Shown here one piece after another: positions 45,626 to 56,856 of a stretch of 64,000 nt of DNA. A program made the position numbers and the translations under genes. How positions within the stretch are numbered: position 1 is the first letter of the stretch; the number at the start of each line of letters is the position of its first letter. Source of the stretch: Derxia lacustris (GTDB lineage: Bacteria; Pseudomonadota; Gammaproteobacteria; Burkholderiales; Burkholderiaceae_E); assembly GCF_002105195.1 (NCBI RefSeq), contig NZ_MUHU01000002.1, forward strand, positions 620,001-684,000, in the 5' to 3' direction. A model generated the notes under the pieces. It was not told the DNA's origin and ran no database searches. It saw nothing but the letters and a program-made list of their open reading frames with translations.

Positions 45626-46576
45626 ATGCCCAAATCCCTCCTCAGCCTGCCCCCGAAGTCCCGTCTCCGCCTGTCGTTCACGGCACTCCTGCTCGGCCTG
45701 CTGGCCGCCTGTTCCAGCCCGCAGCGCCAGGCGCCCATCGTCGATCGCTCGTCCGCTTCCGCATCTGCCGGCGCTGCCGCGACCGCCAGTTCGGGTTCGG
45801 CGCCGATCGTCAGCGCCGGTGGCGCAGCCGGCTATACCGGCGCGCCGCGCAGCTATGTGGTGCGCAAGGGCGACACGCTCTACAAGATCGCGGTCGAGCA
45901 CGGCAAGGACTACCGCGACATCGCCGCGCTCAACCAGCTCGAAAGCCCGGATCGCATCATCGTCGGCCAGACGCTGCGCATCGATCCGGCCGAGGGCGCG
46001 AGCCCGGCCGCAGGCGTGCCGGCCGTGGCGACGCCGGTCGTCATTGGCGCGCCGCTCGAAAACCGGCCGCTCGGCGACGCCGCCAAGCCCGCGACCAGGC
46101 CGCCTGCCGACGCCGCGCCAGCCAAGCCGGCCGACACCGCCAAGCCGCCCGAAGCCGCCAAGCCCGCGCCCGCCACCGACGCACCCAAGCCCGCCGCCAG
46201 CGACGACGGCCCGATCACCTGGGCCTGGCCGACCGGCGGCCGCGTCATCGAAGGCTTCGACGAGGCGCGCAACAAGGGGCTCGACCTCGGCGGCGCCATC
46301 GGCGATCCGGTGCTCGCGGCCAGCGACGGCAAGGTCGTCTATGCCGGCAACGGTCTGCGCGGCTATGGCCAGCTGCTCATCGTCAAGCACAACGACAACT
46401 ACCTCTCGGCCTACGCGCACAACAGCAAGCTCATCGCCCAGTACGGCGACAGCGTGAAGCGCGGCCAGAAGATCGCCGAGCTGGGCAACTCCGACAGCGA
46501 CCGCCCCAAGCTGCATTTCGAAATCCGCCGTCAGGGCAAGCCGGTCGATCCGACCAGGTTCCTGCCCGCGCGCTGA
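45626..46576 (+). CDS. nlpD: NlpD-type LysM/M23 lipoprotein
   Basis: A 316-aa lipoprotein: signal peptide with lipobox LLAACSS at about residue 31, LysM domain (YVVRKGDTLYKIAVEHGKDY), Ala/Pro/Lys linker, then an M23-like domain (GLDLGGAIGDPVLAASDGKV to LHFEIRRQGKPV). The zinc-site motif that should read HxGxD is NKGLDLGG, and the HxH is reduced to YAHN, so it is probably a non-catalytic amidase activator like NlpD of Escherichia coli. It localises to the envelope and helps daughter-cell separation. It starts four bases after pcm. Confidence 0.93.
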   Translation: MPKSLLSLPPKSRLRLSFTALLLGLLAACSSPQRQAPIVDRSSASASAGAAATASSGSAPIVSAGGAAGYTGAPRSYVVRKGDTLYKIAVEHGKDYRDIAALNQLESPDRIIVGQTLRIDPAEGASPAAGVPAVATPVVIGAPLENRPLGDAAKPATRPPADAAPAKPADTAKPPEAAKPAPATDAPKPAASDDGPITWAWPTGGRVIEGFDEARNKGLDLGGAIGDPVLAASDGKVVYAGNGLRGYGQLLIVKHNDNYLSAYAHNSKLIAQYGDSVKRGQKIAELGNSDSDRPKLHFEIRRQGKPVDPTRFLPAR

Positions 46577-46610
46577 GCGCGGGATTCACGGCCAAGGCAG
46601 GGGAGAGGGC

Positions 46611-47402
46611 ATGACGCCGATACTCGTCTTCGACATCGAGACCATCCCCGACTGCGAAGGCCTGCGCCGCCTGCATGCCGGCGAGGAAGGCTGGGACGGC
46701 GACGATGCCGCCATCGCCGAACGCGCCTTCGCCGAGCAGCGCGAGAAGAACGGCAGCGACTTTCTGCGCCATCACCTGCACCGCATCTGCGCCATCAGCT
46801 GCGTGCTGCGCACCGACAAGAGCCTGCGCGTGCGTTCGCTCGGCAGCGTCGACAGCGACGAAGCCAGCCTCGTCGCAGAGTTCTTCGACATCATCGAGCG
46901 CTCCACGCCCCAACTCGTGAGCTGGAATGGCGGCGGCTTCGACCTGCCGGTACTGCATTACCGCGCGCTGGTGCACGGCATCGCCGCGCCGCGCTACTGG
47001 GACTGGGGCGACGACGACCGCGAGTTCAAGTGGAACAACTACCTGAGCCGCTATCACACGCGCCATCTCGACCTGATGGATGTGCTCGCGATGTTCGGCG
47101 GCCGCGCCAATGCGCCGCTCGACGATCTGGCCAAGCTCTGCGGCTTCCCCGGCAAGCTCGGCATGGACGGCGGCAAGGTCTGGGACAGCTACAGCGCCGG
47201 CGGCCTGCCCGGCATCCGCGCCTATTGCGAAACCGATGTGATGAACACCTGGCTCGTGTACTGCCGCTTCCGCCTGATGCGCGGCGAGCTGAACCGCGAC
47301 GCCTATGACGCCGAAATCGCGCTGGCCCGCGACACCCTCGCCGCGCTGGCGCCGAAGGACGGCAACGAGCACTGGAAGGAATATCTGGAAGCATGGAAGT
47401 GA
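46611..47402 (+). CDS. Predicted 3'-5' exonuclease (PolB-like DEDD fold)
   Basis: A 263-aa DEDD nuclease. The first motif is FDIETIPD at the N-terminus, the second is in [17 protein letters not shown], and the last is [18 protein letters not shown], in the order of the family of predicted exonucleases related to PolB proofreading domains. Burkholderiales carry it next to rlmD. Its substrate is unknown. AGGGGAG precedes the ATG. It occupies the place directly after nlpD where rpoS is usual. Confidence 0.9.
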   Translation: MTPILVFDIETIPDCEGLRRLHAGEEGWDGDDAAIAERAFAEQREKNGSDFLRHHLHRICAISCVLRTDKSLRVRSLGSVDSDEASLVAEFFDIIERSTPQLVSWNGGGFDLPVLHYRALVHGIAAPRYWDWGDDDREFKWNNYLSRYHTRHLDLMDVLAMFGGRANAPLDDLAKLCGFPGKLGMDGGKVWDSYSAGGLPGIRAYCETDVMNTWLVYCRFRLMRGELNRDAYDAEIALARDTLAALAPKDGNEHWKEYLEAWK

Positions 47403-48877
47403 CTGATTTCTCGACCGACGGCGCGCCGCAGGGCCACGTTGAATCCGGTCCCGAGGGCAGCGGCGCCGAGCCGACCGATGCGCTGAGCGCGCCGCTCGCC
47501 ACCAGCCCGGCACCGAGCCTGCCGCCCGGCATCCTCGACATCGAATCGATCGACATCGACGCGCGCGGCGTGGGCCGGCTGCCGAGCGAGAACGGCACGT
47601 CGGGCGGCAAGGTCATCTTCGTCGACGGCGCCTTGCCCGGCGAGCGCGTGCGCTATCACAGCTACCGGCGCCGGCGCAGCTATGAATTCGCCAACACCAC
47701 CGAGGTGCTGCGCGCCAGCGCGTCGCGGGTCAAGCCGCGCTGCCCGCATTTCGGCGATTGCGGTGGCTGCTCGATGCAGCATCTCGATCCGGCGGCCCAG
47801 CTCGCCATCAAGCAGCGGGTGCTCGAAGACAACTTCGCGCACATCGGCAAGCTGCGGCCCGAGCTGGTGCTGCGGCCGATCCAGGGGCCGGACTGGGGCT
47901 ATCGCTTCCGCGCGCGGCTGTCGGTGCGCCATGTGGCCAAGAAGGGCGGCGTGCTGGTGGGTTTCCGCGAGCGCAAGTCGAGCTTCGTGGTCGACATGGG
48001 CGAATGCCATGTGCTGCCGCCGCATGTGTCGGCGCTGCTGCTGCCGCTGCGCGCGCTGGTCGACGGCCTGTCGCGGCCAGACCGCATGCCGCAGATCGAG
48101 TACGCCCAGGGCGCCGATGTGACCGTGCTGGTGTTCCGCGTCCTGGAGCAGCTCACGCCGGCCGACGAACAGCTGCTGCGCGCCTTCGCCGACGAGCACG
48201 GCGTGCAGATCTGGCTTCAGCCCAAGGGGCCGGACACGGTCCAGCCCTTCCATCCGCCGCAGGACGTGGCGCCGGCGCTCACCTATGCGCTGCCCGAGTT
48301 CGGCGTGGTCATGCCGTTCCGCCCGACCGATTTCACCCAGGTGAACCACCGCATCAACCGCGTGCTGGTGAGCCAGGCGCTGGCGCTGCTGGCGCCGCAA
48401 CCGGGCGAGCGGCTGCTCGATCTGTTCTGCGGCATCGGCAATTTCACGCTGCCGCTGGCGCGGCGCGGTGGCGCGGTGCATGGCATCGAGGGTAGCGAGA
48501 CGCTGGTGGCGCGAGCCGGCCAGAACGCCGTCTTCAACGGCATCGGCAATGCCACGTTCGCGGCGCGCAACCTGTTTGAAGTGACGCCCGACGAAGTGGC
48601 GAGCTGGGGCCATTTCGACCGCTGGCTCATCGACCCGCCGCGCGAAGGCGCATTGGCCGTGTCGCAGGCGCTCGCGGCGCTGGCCCAGCGTGGCGACCAT
48701 GCCCTGCTGCCGAAGCGGATCGTCTATGTGAGCTGCAACCCGTCCACGCTCGCGCGCGACGCGGCGGTGCTGGTGCACGAAGGCGGGTTCAAGCTGGAGG
48801 CGGCGGGCGTGGTCAACATGTTCCCGCACACCTCGCATGTGGAGTCGATGGCGGTGTTCATCCCGCCATCGGCTTGA
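47393..48877 (+). CDS. rlmD: 23S rRNA (uracil-C5)-methyltransferase RlmD
   Basis: A 494-aa enzyme: N-terminal TRAM domain (about residues 42-105), iron-sulfur cysteines ([15 protein letters not shown]), SAM-binding core ([19 protein letters not shown]) and the nucleophile region [11 protein letters not shown]. It makes m5U1939 in 23S rRNA. The first 40 residues are a low-complexity extension. Its ATG overlaps the end of the exonuclease gene by 10 bases; a later start is possible but the overlap is common here. Confidence 0.94.
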   Translation: MEVTDFSTDGAPQGHVESGPEGSGAEPTDALSAPLATSPAPSLPPGILDIESIDIDARGVGRLPSENGTSGGKVIFVDGALPGERVRYHSYRRRRSYEFANTTEVLRASASRVKPRCPHFGDCGGCSMQHLDPAAQLAIKQRVLEDNFAHIGKLRPELVLRPIQGPDWGYRFRARLSVRHVAKKGGVLVGFRERKSSFVVDMGECHVLPPHVSALLLPLRALVDGLSRPDRMPQIEYAQGADVTVLVFRVLEQLTPADEQLLRAFADEHGVQIWLQPKGPDTVQPFHPPQDVAPALTYALPEFGVVMPFRPTDFTQVNHRINRVLVSQALALLAPQPGERLLDLFCGIGNFTLPLARRGGAVHGIEGSETLVARAGQNAVFNGIGNATFAARNLFEVTPDEVASWGHFDRWLIDPPREGALAVSQALAALAQRGDHALLPKRIVYVSCNPSTLARDAAVLVHEGGFKLEAAGVVNMFPHTSHVESMAVFIPPSA

Positions 48878-48883
48878 AGCGGC

Positions 48884-49600
48884 TTACTCGTCGCGCTGAC
48901 CGGTGAAGGCCATCACCAGCTGAAGCAGGCTGGTGAACATGTTGTACAGGTCGAGGTAGACGGCGAGGGTGGCGGTGACGTAGTTGGTCTCGCCGCCGCT
49001 CACGATGCGGTTCAGGTCGAACACCAGAAAGCCGGCAAAGATCGCGAACGAGATGGTGACGAGCGCGAGTTGCAGCGCCGGCAGCTGGAAGAACAGGTTG
49101 GCCAGCATCGCCACGATCAGCATCACCAGCCCCACGAACAGGAACTTGCCCATGTTCGACAGGTCGCGCTTGGTGGTGGTGGCATAGCCCGCAAGCAGGA
49201 AGAACAGGATCGCGGTGCCGCCGGCCGTCATGCCGATCATCTGCGGGCCGTTGGAAAACCGCAGCGCCACCGACAGCAGGCCGCTCAGCATCACGCCCAT
49301 GAAGCCGGTGAAGCCGAGCAGCAGCGCCACGCCGATGCCCGAGTTCTTGAACTTCTCGATGGCGAAAAAGAAGCCGAAGGCGACCGCCATGAACACCAGC
49401 GCGCCGGCCCAGCCGCGGAACAGCCCGCCCAGATTGAACTGAAGGCCGATGAAGGCGCCGGCGATCGTCGGCAGCATCGACAGCGCGAGCAGGGCATAGG
49501 TATTGCGCAGCACGCGCTGGCGCTGGTCGGCGCTGGGGGCGGCCCAGCGCGCATCGATGGCGTCGTCGCCGAAGATGGGTCGGTCGGAACCACGGATCAT
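48884..49600 (-). CDS. Bax inhibitor-1/YccA family membrane protein
   Basis: A 238-aa inner-membrane protein with about seven hydrophobic segments from residue 30 on (LLALSMLPTIAGAFIGL, ALVFMAVAFGFFFAI, GVALLLGFTGFMGVMLSG, TAILFFLLAGYA and others) and the C-terminal YLDLYNMFTSLLQLVMAF signature of the BI-1 family. In Escherichia coli YccA modulates the FtsH protease; calcium-leak activity is reported for other members. Gene is convergent with rlmD. The 265 bases from 49,601 to ndk hold no further gene; promoters of both divergent genes must lie there. Confidence 0.94.
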   Translation of the reverse strand: MIRGSDRPIFGDDAIDARWAAPSADQRQRVLRNTYALLALSMLPTIAGAFIGLQFNLGGLFRGWAGALVFMAVAFGFFFAIEKFKNSGIGVALLLGFTGFMGVMLSGLLSVALRFSNGPQMIGMTAGGTAILFFLLAGYATTTKRDLSNMGKFLFVGLVMLIVAMLANLFFQLPALQLALVTISFAIFAGFLVFDLNRIVSGGETNYVTATLAVYLDLYNMFTSLLQLVMAFTGQRDE

Positions 49601-49865
49601 GGTCGAACTCCTGAAAGTGAAAGCGGCAAGACAGGAACCGCGTTACACGGATTTTGCATCAGTGGCTGCGCGGCCAGCGTGACGTGCATGTGCGCACCGG
49701 TATCGGCCGGTGACGGTTGAAACCCCCGCGCCTCGAAACTGTCTTGCCGGACGGAAAATCCTTTCAAAATCCGCATGTTAGAATCGCGGACTTCGCGTTG
49801 CGGTCGCGCAATGCATTCAAAATCATTCAACCACCGTACTCCCGTACGTCCCCGGAGCCCTGCAA

Positions 49866-50291
49866 ATGGCGATTGAACGCACCCTCTCGATCATCAAACC
49901 CGACGCCGTTGCCAAGAACGTGATCGGCAAGATCGTCTCCCGCTTCGAAGAAGCCGGCCTGAAGGTCGTCGCTGCCCGCCTCACGCAACTGTCGCGCGCC
50001 GAAGCCGAAGGCTTCTACGCCGTGCACAAGGAACGTCCCTTCTTCAAGGACCTGGTCGATTTCATGATCTCGGGCCCGGTGTTCGTGCAAGTGCTCGAAG
50101 GCGAAGGCGCCATCCTCAAGAACCGCGACCTGATGGGCGCGACCGATCCGAAGAAGGCTGCCCCTGGCACCATCCGCGCCGACTTCGCCGAAAGCATCGA
50201 CGCGAACGCCGTGCACGGCTCGGACGCGCCCGAAACGGCTGCCGTCGAGATCGCCTACTACTTCCCGGCGCTCAACGTCTACTCGCGCTGA
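49866..50291 (+). CDS. ndk: Nucleoside diphosphate kinase
   Basis: A 141-aa enzyme of standard length. The start [20 protein letters not shown], the phosphate-binding segment and the phosphohistidine motif [12 protein letters not shown] are intact. It balances nucleoside triphosphates. It is the first gene of the run to hisZ and is followed by rlmN after 23 bases. Confidence 0.97.
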   Translation: MAIERTLSIIKPDAVAKNVIGKIVSRFEEAGLKVVAARLTQLSRAEAEGFYAVHKERPFFKDLVDFMISGPVFVQVLEGEGAILKNRDLMGATDPKKAAPGTIRADFAESIDANAVHGSDAPETAAVEIAYYFPALNVYSR

Positions 50292-50314
50292 ACCGCAACC
50301 AGAGCGCACACGGA

Positions 50315-51466
50315 ATGAGCCGCATCAATCTGCTCGATCTCGATCGGGCTGGGCTTGAAAGCTTCGTCGCCAGCCTCGGCGAGAAGCCTTTCCGTGCGCG
50401 CCAGTTGCAGCGCTGGATCCATCGCAGCGGTGCCGCCGATTTCGACGCGATGACCGATCTGGCCAAGAGCTTCCGGGCCAAGCTGCCCGAGCTCGCCGAA
50501 ATCCGCGCGCCGCAGCCGATCCGCGATCACGAATCGGCCGACGGCACGCGCAAGTGGCTGTTCGACGTGGGCAACGGCGATGCGGTCGAATCGGTGTTCA
50601 TCCCCGAGGACGATCGCGGCACGCTCTGCGTCAGCACCCAGGCCGGTTGCGCGGTCAACTGCCGCTTTTGTTCCACCGGCAAGCAGGGCTTCAGCCGCAA
50701 CCTGAGCACGGGCGAGATCATCGGCCAGCTCTGGTTTGCCGAGCGCGAGCTGCGCCGGTCGCTCGGCCGGCCCGAAGGCGAGCGCGTCATCAGCAATGTG
50801 GTGCTGATGGGCATGGGCGAGCCGCTGCTCAATTACGAGGCCTCGGTCGCCGCGATGCGGCTGATGCTCGACGACGACGCCTACGGCCTCAGCCGGCGCC
50901 GCGTCACGCTGTCCACGTCGGGCGTCGTGCCCTTCATCGACCGGCTCGGCACCGATCTGCCGGTGGCGCTGGCCGTCTCGCTGCACGCCAGCAACGACAA
51001 GCTGCGCGACGTGCTGGTGCCGCTCAATGTCAAGTACCCGCTGGCCGAACTGATGGCCGCCTGCCATCGCTATCTGGCGCATGCGCCGCGCGACTTCATC
51101 ACCTTCGAGTACGTGATGCTCGACGGCGTGAACGACCGCGTGGAGCACGCCCGCGAGCTGCTGGCGCTGGTGCGCGCGCATGACGTGTCGTGCAAGTTCA
51201 ACCTGATCCCGTTCAATCCGTTTCCCGAATCCGGCCTCGGCCGCACGCCGATGGAGCGCATCAAGGCGTTTGCCGGCGTGCTCATCGAGGCCGGCATCGT
51301 CACCACCATCCGCAAGACGCGCGGCGACGACATCGATGCCGCCTGTGGCCAGCTGGCCGGCGACGTGCGCGACCGCACCCGGCTCGCCGAGCGCGGCGCC
51401 TTCGTGCCGATCGACGTGGTCCGGTCGGCGGCGCGGTCCGCGCCGGCACGGCCGGGTCGCTCCTGA
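50315..51466 (+). CDS. rlmN: Dual-specificity RNA methyltransferase RlmN
   Basis: A 383-aa radical-SAM enzyme. The cluster cysteines are Cys112, Cys116 and Cys119 ([12 protein letters not shown]), and the [14 protein letters not shown] and [13 protein letters not shown] segments are typical; a Cys near the C-terminus (DIDAACGQL) serves as the methyl carrier. It methylates A2503 of 23S rRNA and A37 of some tRNAs. Conserved place between ndk and pilW. Confidence 0.96.
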   Translation: MSRINLLDLDRAGLESFVASLGEKPFRARQLQRWIHRSGAADFDAMTDLAKSFRAKLPELAEIRAPQPIRDHESADGTRKWLFDVGNGDAVESVFIPEDDRGTLCVSTQAGCAVNCRFCSTGKQGFSRNLSTGEIIGQLWFAERELRRSLGRPEGERVISNVVLMGMGEPLLNYEASVAAMRLMLDDDAYGLSRRRVTLSTSGVVPFIDRLGTDLPVALAVSLHASNDKLRDVLVPLNVKYPLAELMAACHRYLAHAPRDFITFEYVMLDGVNDRVEHARELLALVRAHDVSCKFNLIPFNPFPESGLGRTPMERIKAFAGVLIEAGIVTTIRKTRGDDIDAACGQLAGDVRDRTRLAERGAFVPIDVVRSAARSAPARPGRS

Positions 51467-51478
51467 CAGGAATCGTCC

Positions 51479-52282
51479 ATGCGCTATGCCGGCGCTGCGC
51501 TAGCCCTGCTGTTCCTGCTTTCCGCCTGCGTGACCCAGCGGTCCGCGCCCACCGATGTGACCTCGGACAGCGACAGCACCGAAATCGTCGGTGCCGGCAA
51601 GCCGGCCGATGCCCGCAAGCGCGCGCAAATCCGCGTGGAGCTGGCCGCCAACTACTACGCCGAAGGCAAGCTCGAAGTGGCGCTGGCCGAGCTGAAGAAC
51701 GCCGCCGCCGCCGATCCGACCTATGCCGAGACCTACAGCCTGTACGGCCTGGTCTACATGAACATCGGCGAGCGCGAAAAGGCCGAGGAAAACTTCGCGC
51801 GCGCGCTGCGCATCGCGCCCAACGACTCGGCGATCAACAACAACTACGGCTGGTTCCTGTGCCGCGGCGGGCGCGAGAAGCAGTCCTTCGCCTATTTCGA
51901 CGCGGCGCTCAAGAACCCGCTCTACCCGACGCCGTCGGTGCCGGCCCGCAGTGCCGGCATCTGCGCCTACCGTCTGGCCGACTACCCGCTCGCGCGCAGC
52001 TACCTGCAACGCTCGTTCGACGCCGAGCCGGGCAATGCCACGACCATGTTCCATCTGTCGCGTACCTATTTGCGGCTTGGCGATCTTGATCGCGCCCGCT
52101 TCTATGCCCAGCGGCTGAACCGGCAGATCACGCCGACCGCCGAATCGCTGTGGCTCGAAGTGCGCATCGAGCATGCGCGCCACGACCGCGATTCCGAGGC
52201 GCTGGTGCTGTCGCAATTGCGCCGCCAGTTCCCCGATTCGCCCGAGTACGCGGCCTTTCAGCGAGGCGATTTCAATGAATGA
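51479..52282 (+). CDS. pilW: Type IV pilus biogenesis lipoprotein PilW/PilF
   Basis: A 267-aa TPR lipoprotein: signal peptide with lipobox LLSACVTQ at about residue 17, then tandem TPR motifs (ANYYAEGKLEVALAELKNA, YSLYGLVYMNIGEREKAEE, FARALRIAPNDSAINNNYGW). The pilotin PilF/PilW places the PilQ secretin in the outer membrane. Its stop overlaps the rodZ start by eight bases. Confidence 0.92.
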   Translation: MRYAGAALALLFLLSACVTQRSAPTDVTSDSDSTEIVGAGKPADARKRAQIRVELAANYYAEGKLEVALAELKNAAAADPTYAETYSLYGLVYMNIGEREKAEENFARALRIAPNDSAINNNYGWFLCRGGREKQSFAYFDAALKNPLYPTPSVPARSAGICAYRLADYPLARSYLQRSFDAEPGNATTMFHLSRTYLRLGDLDRARFYAQRLNRQITPTAESLWLEVRIEHARHDRDSEALVLSQLRRQFPDSPEYAAFQRGDFNE

Positions 52283-53495
52283 GCCATCCGGAGCCCTGCC
52301 CGCCGACGAGCGTGCGCTCGATGTGGCGACCCGCCCCGGCACGACCGATCCGGCACCTGCCGAAGCGGACGCGGCAACGGCCGCCAGCGCCACGCCGACC
52401 GCGAGCCATGCCGGCACCGTGCTGGCGCGGGCACGGGCGGCGCGCCAGCTCACGGTCGAGCAGCTGGCGCAGCGCATCAAGGTGTCGGCGCGCCAGGTCG
52501 AGGCGATCGAGGCCGGGAACTGGGCCAGCTTTCACACGCCGGCCATCCTGCGCGGCTTTGTGCGGGCCTATGCCAAGGCGGTCGACATCGACAGCGCGCC
52601 GCTGCTGGCCGAACTGCCGCGCATCGAGGTGTCGCCGGGCCAGCTCACGGGCGTGGCGAGCGTCGGGCGGCCGGTCGGCCTGGGTCGGCGCGGGCTCAAC
52701 GGCCTGGGCTGGTGGCTGACCTGGGGACTGGTGGCGGCGCTGCTGGTGGCGCTGGCCATTGCCTTGCCCAAGACCAATCTCGCTGGCTGGATTTCGGCGC
52801 GCGAGGCGGCCAACGGGCTGGCGGCGCAGCCGGCGGCCGATCCGCCGTCGGGCGCCACTCCGTCTGCGGCGGAGCCGGCGCCGGAAGCGGCGCCGGCCAC
52901 CGCCGACGCGGATGCTGCGCCGGCAACGGGCGCGGCTTCCGTGCCGACGGCGCCGGTCGTGCCGGGTCAGCTGACGGCGCCGGTGCCGCTGCAATCGGTG
53001 CCGGTCGCGCCGGCGGCTTCGTCTGCAACTGCGCCGGGCGCGACGCCTTCGGGTGCGTCGACCGGCGTGGCGCCGCAGTCTGTGGCCGGCCCGGCGCCCG
53101 CTGCGGCGGCGCCTGTCGTCGCGGCGCCGGCCACGCCGCCGGCCGTTTCGCCGGCACCGACCGTTTCGCCCGCGCCGGCCAGCGCACCGCCGTCCGCTGC
53201 GCCGCAAGCCACGCCTGTCGCAGCTGCGTCCGCTGCCGCCGGCGCCTCCCGCCTCAAGCTCGACTTCGAGCGCGAGACCTGGATCGAAATCCGCGACGCC
53301 AGCGGCAAGATCGTCTCCACCGGCGTGAGCGCGGCTGGCGCCAGCGTCAACGCCGAAGGCAGGCCGCCGTTCAAGATCATCATCGGCAACGTGCCGGGCA
53401 CGCGCTTCGCGGTCGATGGCCGCAATGTCGATCTCGCACCGTTCAGCAGCGGCAATGTCGCCCGCTTCACCTATCCTCCGGAGGCAAGGCAATGA
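52275..53495 (+). CDS. rodZ: RodZ cell-shape protein (cytoplasmic HTH, TM, DUF4115)
   Basis: A 406-aa protein: N-terminal helix-turn-helix ([20 protein letters not shown], then [20 protein letters not shown]), one membrane helix near residue 150-172 ([20 protein letters not shown]), a long Ala/Pro-rich periplasmic linker, and a C-terminal DUF4115 domain ([20 protein letters not shown]). RodZ links MreB to the wall-building complex. The place between pilW and ispG is conserved. Stop overlaps the ispG start (AATGA). Confidence 0.93.
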   Translation: MNEPSGALPADERALDVATRPGTTDPAPAEADAATAASATPTASHAGTVLARARAARQLTVEQLAQRIKVSARQVEAIEAGNWASFHTPAILRGFVRAYAKAVDIDSAPLLAELPRIEVSPGQLTGVASVGRPVGLGRRGLNGLGWWLTWGLVAALLVALAIALPKTNLAGWISAREAANGLAAQPAADPPSGATPSAAEPAPEAAPATADADAAPATGAASVPTAPVVPGQLTAPVPLQSVPVAPAASSATAPGATPSGASTGVAPQSVAGPAPAAAAPVVAAPATPPAVSPAPTVSPAPASAPPSAAPQATPVAAASAAAGASRLKLDFERETWIEIRDASGKIVSTGVSAAGASVNAEGRPPFKIIIGNVPGTRFAVDGRNVDLAPFSSGNVARFTYPPEARQ

Positions 53496-54778
53496 ACCAG
53501 CGCGATCCCGCTTTCGGCTCCGTTCCCTTGCATCACGGCCCGGCCGCGCGGCGTGCCTCGCGGCGCGTGGAAGTGCGCTGGGGCGAGCGCGTGGTGGCGG
53601 TGGGCGGCGGTGCGCCGGTGATGGTGCAGTCGATGACCAACACCGACACCGCCGACGCCATCGGCACCGCGATCCAGATCAAGGCGCTGGCCCAGGCCGG
53701 CTCCGAGGTAGTGCGCATCACGGTCAACTCGCCCGAGGCCGCCGCCGCCGTGCCGGCGATCCGCGAGCAGCTCGACCGCATGGGCATCGATGTGCCGCTG
53801 GTGGGCGATTTCCACTTCAACGGCCACAAGCTGCTCACCGACTACCCGGCCTGCGCCGAGGCGCTGTCCAAGTACCGCATCAACCCCGGCAACGTCGGCC
53901 GCGGCGAGCGCCGCGACGAGCGCTTCGTGGCGATGATCGAAGCCGCCTGCCGGCACGACAAGCCGGTGCGCATCGGCGTCAACTGGGGCTCGCTCGACCA
54001 GGAAGTGATGGCGCGGCTGATGGACGAGAACTCGCGCCGCGCCGAGCCGTGGAGCGCGCAATCGGTGATGCATGAGGCGCTGGTCACCTCGGCCATCGAG
54101 AATGCCGAGCGCGCCGAGGAAATCGGGCTCGGTCGCGACCGCATCGTGCTGAGCGCCAAGGTCTCGGGCGTGCAGGACCTCATCACCGTGTACCGCATGC
54201 TTGCGGCGCGCTGCGACTATCCGCTGCACCTGGGCCTGACCGAGGCCGGCATGGGCAGCAAGGGCATCGTCGCGTCGAGCGCGGCGATCGGCGTGCTGCT
54301 GCAGGAAGGCATCGGCGACACGATCCGCATCTCGCTCACGCCCGAGCCGGGCGGCGACCGCACGAAGGAAGTGGTGGTCGCGCAGGAGCTGCTCCAGACG
54401 ATGGGCCTGCGCGCTTTCGCGCCGCTGGTCATCGCCTGCCCGGGCTGTGGCCGCACCACCAGCACCTTTTTCCAGGAGCTGGCCGACAAGATCCAGCGCT
54501 ATCTGCGCGACCAGATGCCGGTGTGGAAGCTGCGCCATCCGGGCGTGGAAAACATGCATGTGGCCGTGATGGGCTGCGTCGTCAACGGGCCGGGCGAAAG
54601 CAAGCACGCCGACATCGGCATCTCGCTGCCGGGCTCGGGCGAGGACCCGGTCGCGCCGGTGTTCATCGACGGCCAGCGCGATGTCACGCTCAAGGGCGAG
54701 CGCATCGCCGAAGACTTCCAGGCCCTGGTCGAAACCTATGTGGCGCGGCGCTATGCGGCGCCCGGCCACCACGCCTGA
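53492..54778 (+). CDS. ispG: 4-hydroxy-3-methylbut-2-enyl diphosphate synthase (flavodoxin)
   Basis: A 428-aa iron-sulfur enzyme of the non-mevalonate isoprenoid pathway. Start segment [34 protein letters not shown], and the cluster cysteines in [12 protein letters not shown] and [14 protein letters not shown] are present. It converts MEcPP to HMBPP. It overlaps rodZ and is followed by hisS after 54 bases. Confidence 0.96.
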   Translation: MNQRDPAFGSVPLHHGPAARRASRRVEVRWGERVVAVGGGAPVMVQSMTNTDTADAIGTAIQIKALAQAGSEVVRITVNSPEAAAAVPAIREQLDRMGIDVPLVGDFHFNGHKLLTDYPACAEALSKYRINPGNVGRGERRDERFVAMIEAACRHDKPVRIGVNWGSLDQEVMARLMDENSRRAEPWSAQSVMHEALVTSAIENAERAEEIGLGRDRIVLSAKVSGVQDLITVYRMLAARCDYPLHLGLTEAGMGSKGIVASSAAIGVLLQEGIGDTIRISLTPEPGGDRTKEVVVAQELLQTMGLRAFAPLVIACPGCGRTTSTFFQELADKIQRYLRDQMPVWKLRHPGVENMHVAVMGCVVNGPGESKHADIGISLPGSGEDPVAPVFIDGQRDVTLKGERIAEDFQALVETYVARRYAAPGHHA

Positions 54779-54832
54779 CGCTCCGTGCCTGCGGCCGTGA
54801 ACGGCGCGCGGGCCGTTCACGAAAGAATGCTC

Positions 54833-56146
54833 ATGTCAAAAATCGAAAAGCTCGGCGCGGTCAAGGGGATGAACGACATCCTCCCGAAGGATGCGCCGCT
54901 GTGGGACTACTTCGAGGACACGGTGCGCGGCCTGATGCGCGCCTACGGCTACCGCCAGCTGCGCACGCCCATCGTCGAGTACACGCCGCTGTTCAAGCGT
55001 GGCGTCGGTGAGCACACCGACATCGTCGAGAAGGAGATGTACAGCTTCACCGACTCGCTCAACGGCGAACCGCTGTCGCTGCGCCCCGAAGGCACGGCTT
55101 CGGCCTGCCGCGCCGCCATCGAGCACAACCTGACGTATGACGGCGGCAAGCGGCTCTGGTACACCGGCCCGATGTTCCGCCACGAGCGGCCGCAGCGCGG
55201 GCGCTACCGCCAGTTCCACCAAGTGGGCGCCGAGGCGCTCGGCTTTGGCGGCCCCGACGTGGACGCCGAACTCATCTACATGTGCGCGCGGCTGTGGGAA
55301 GAGCTCGACATCCGCGACGTGCAATTGCAGATCAATTCGCTCGGCAATGCCGAGGAGCGCGCGCGGCACCGCGCCGATCTCATCGCCTACCTTGAGGCGC
55401 ATGCCGAGGTGCTGGACGAGGAAAGCAAGCGCCGCCTGCACAGCAATCCGCTGCGCGTGCTCGACTCCAAGAACCCGGCGGTGCAGGAAGTGGCCAATGC
55501 CGCGCCCAAGCTGCTCGACTACCTTGGCGCCGAATCCAGGCTGCATTTCGACCAGCTCAAGCGGCTGCTCAAGATGCGCGGCATCCAGTTCGAGGTGAAT
55601 CCCAAGCTGGTGCGCGGGCTCGACTACTACAACCTCACCGTGTTCGAGTGGGTGACCACGCGGCTTGGCGCCCAGGGCACGATCTGCGGCGGCGGCCGCT
55701 ATGACGGCCTGATCGAGCTGCTCGGCGGCAAGCCGACGCCGGCCTGCGGCTTCGCGATGGGCGTCGAGCGCATCCTCGAATTGCTGCGCGACGGCAATGT
55801 CGAGGCGAAGGAAGGCGTCGACGTCTATGTGGTGCATTCGGGCGAGGGCGCCCAGCAGCTCGGCGTGCAGGTGGCCGAACTGCTGCGCGACCAGGGCATC
55901 GAGGTGCTGGTGCATGCCGGCGAAGGCAGCTTCAAGTCGCAGATGAAGAAGGCCGATGCTGCCGGCGCGGCCTTCGCCGTCATCCTCGGCGAGGACGAGG
56001 TGGCCAAGAACGAGGTCACGCTCAAGCACATGCGCGACGAGACCGGCGAGGGCGCCGGCAGCCAGGAGCGCATGCCGGTATCGCACCTGCCGCTGCGCAT
56101 GCTGGAGGTGTTCGGCTTCGGCAACGCGGGCGACCGCGACGACTGA
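54833..56146 (+). CDS. hisS: Histidyl-tRNA synthetase
   Basis: A 437-aa class II synthetase: [20 protein letters not shown], motif 2 ([20 protein letters not shown]), the histidine-A motif [16 protein letters not shown], and the C-terminal anticodon-binding domain. ATG 54,833 is preferred over 54,827 by spacing to GAAAGA. The paralogous regulatory subunit gene hisZ lies 7 kb downstream. Confidence 0.96.
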   Translation: MSKIEKLGAVKGMNDILPKDAPLWDYFEDTVRGLMRAYGYRQLRTPIVEYTPLFKRGVGEHTDIVEKEMYSFTDSLNGEPLSLRPEGTASACRAAIEHNLTYDGGKRLWYTGPMFRHERPQRGRYRQFHQVGAEALGFGGPDVDAELIYMCARLWEELDIRDVQLQINSLGNAEERARHRADLIAYLEAHAEVLDEESKRRLHSNPLRVLDSKNPAVQEVANAAPKLLDYLGAESRLHFDQLKRLLKMRGIQFEVNPKLVRGLDYYNLTVFEWVTTRLGAQGTICGGGRYDGLIELLGGKPTPACGFAMGVERILELLRDGNVEAKEGVDVYVVHSGEGAQQLGVQVAELLRDQGIEVLVHAGEGSFKSQMKKADAAGAAFAVILGEDEVAKNEVTLKHMRDETGEGAGSQERMPVSHLPLRMLEVFGFGNAGDRDD

Positions 56147-56213
56147 GCGCAGACTCGCGCTCCGCGCGGCGGGCCCGGCGCCCGCCTTCTTCCAATCCAT
56201 CCCACGAATTCGA

Positions 56214-56855
56214 ATGGCATACGACCACCAAGAACAGGAACAGCTCGACGCGCTGAAGGCCTGGTTTCAAACCTGGGGCAAGTCGATTGCCGCAGGCATC
56301 CTGCTGGCGGCGGTCGCCTTCGGCGGCTGGATCGGCTGGCAGCGCTGGCAGCATCAGCAGGCGCTCGCCGCTTCGCTGGTCTATGACGAGCTGCTGCAAG
56401 CCAGCGAAGCCGGCAAGCTCGACGACGTCAAGCGCCTGTCGGGCAGCCTGACGGCCGACTTCAAGCGCTCGCCCTATGCCTCGATGGGCGCGCTGGTGGC
56501 CGGCAAGGCCGAAGCCACGGCCAAGGATTTCAAGGCCGCGCAGGCGCATTACGAATGGGTCGTGGCCAATGCCAAGGTCGAGGAATTCGCGGCGATGGCG
56601 CGCTTGCGGCTCGCGGCCGTGCTGACCGATCAGCAGGACTACGACGGCGCGCTCAAGGCCATCGCGAGCGGAATTCCGGCGTCGTTCGAGGCGCTGGCGG
56701 CCGACCGGCGCGGCGACATCTATCAGGCCCAGGGCAACAAGGCCGAGGCGCGCAAGGCCTATGTCGAGGCGCTCGAAAAGCTCGCGCTCAAGCGCGAGAA
56801 CCAGGGCCTGCGCCAGATCATCGAAATCAAGCGCGACGCGCTCGGGGAGGCTTGA
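56214..56855 (+). CDS. yfgM: YfgM family membrane-anchored TPR protein
   Basis: A 213-aa protein: cytoplasmic start MAYDHQEQEQLDALKAWFQT, one membrane helix at about residues 22-42 (SIAAGILLAAVAFGGWIGW), then TPR-like helices in the periplasm. YfgM associates with the SecYEG translocon and periplasmic chaperones. Its position between hisS and bamB is conserved. It ends one base before the bamB start. Confidence 0.92.
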   Translation: MAYDHQEQEQLDALKAWFQTWGKSIAAGILLAAVAFGGWIGWQRWQHQQALAASLVYDELLQASEAGKLDDVKRLSGSLTADFKRSPYASMGALVAGKAEATAKDFKAAQAHYEWVVANAKVEEFAAMARLRLAAVLTDQQDYDGALKAIASGIPASFEALAADRRGDIYQAQGNKAEARKAYVEALEKLALKRENQGLRQIIEIKRDALGEA

Positions 56856-56856
56856 G

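Noticed and set aside
49601..49865. A sigma-70 promoter for ndk near TAGAAT
   Set aside because: A TAGAAT-like -10 is visible but no -35 at proper spacing could be chosen with confidence.
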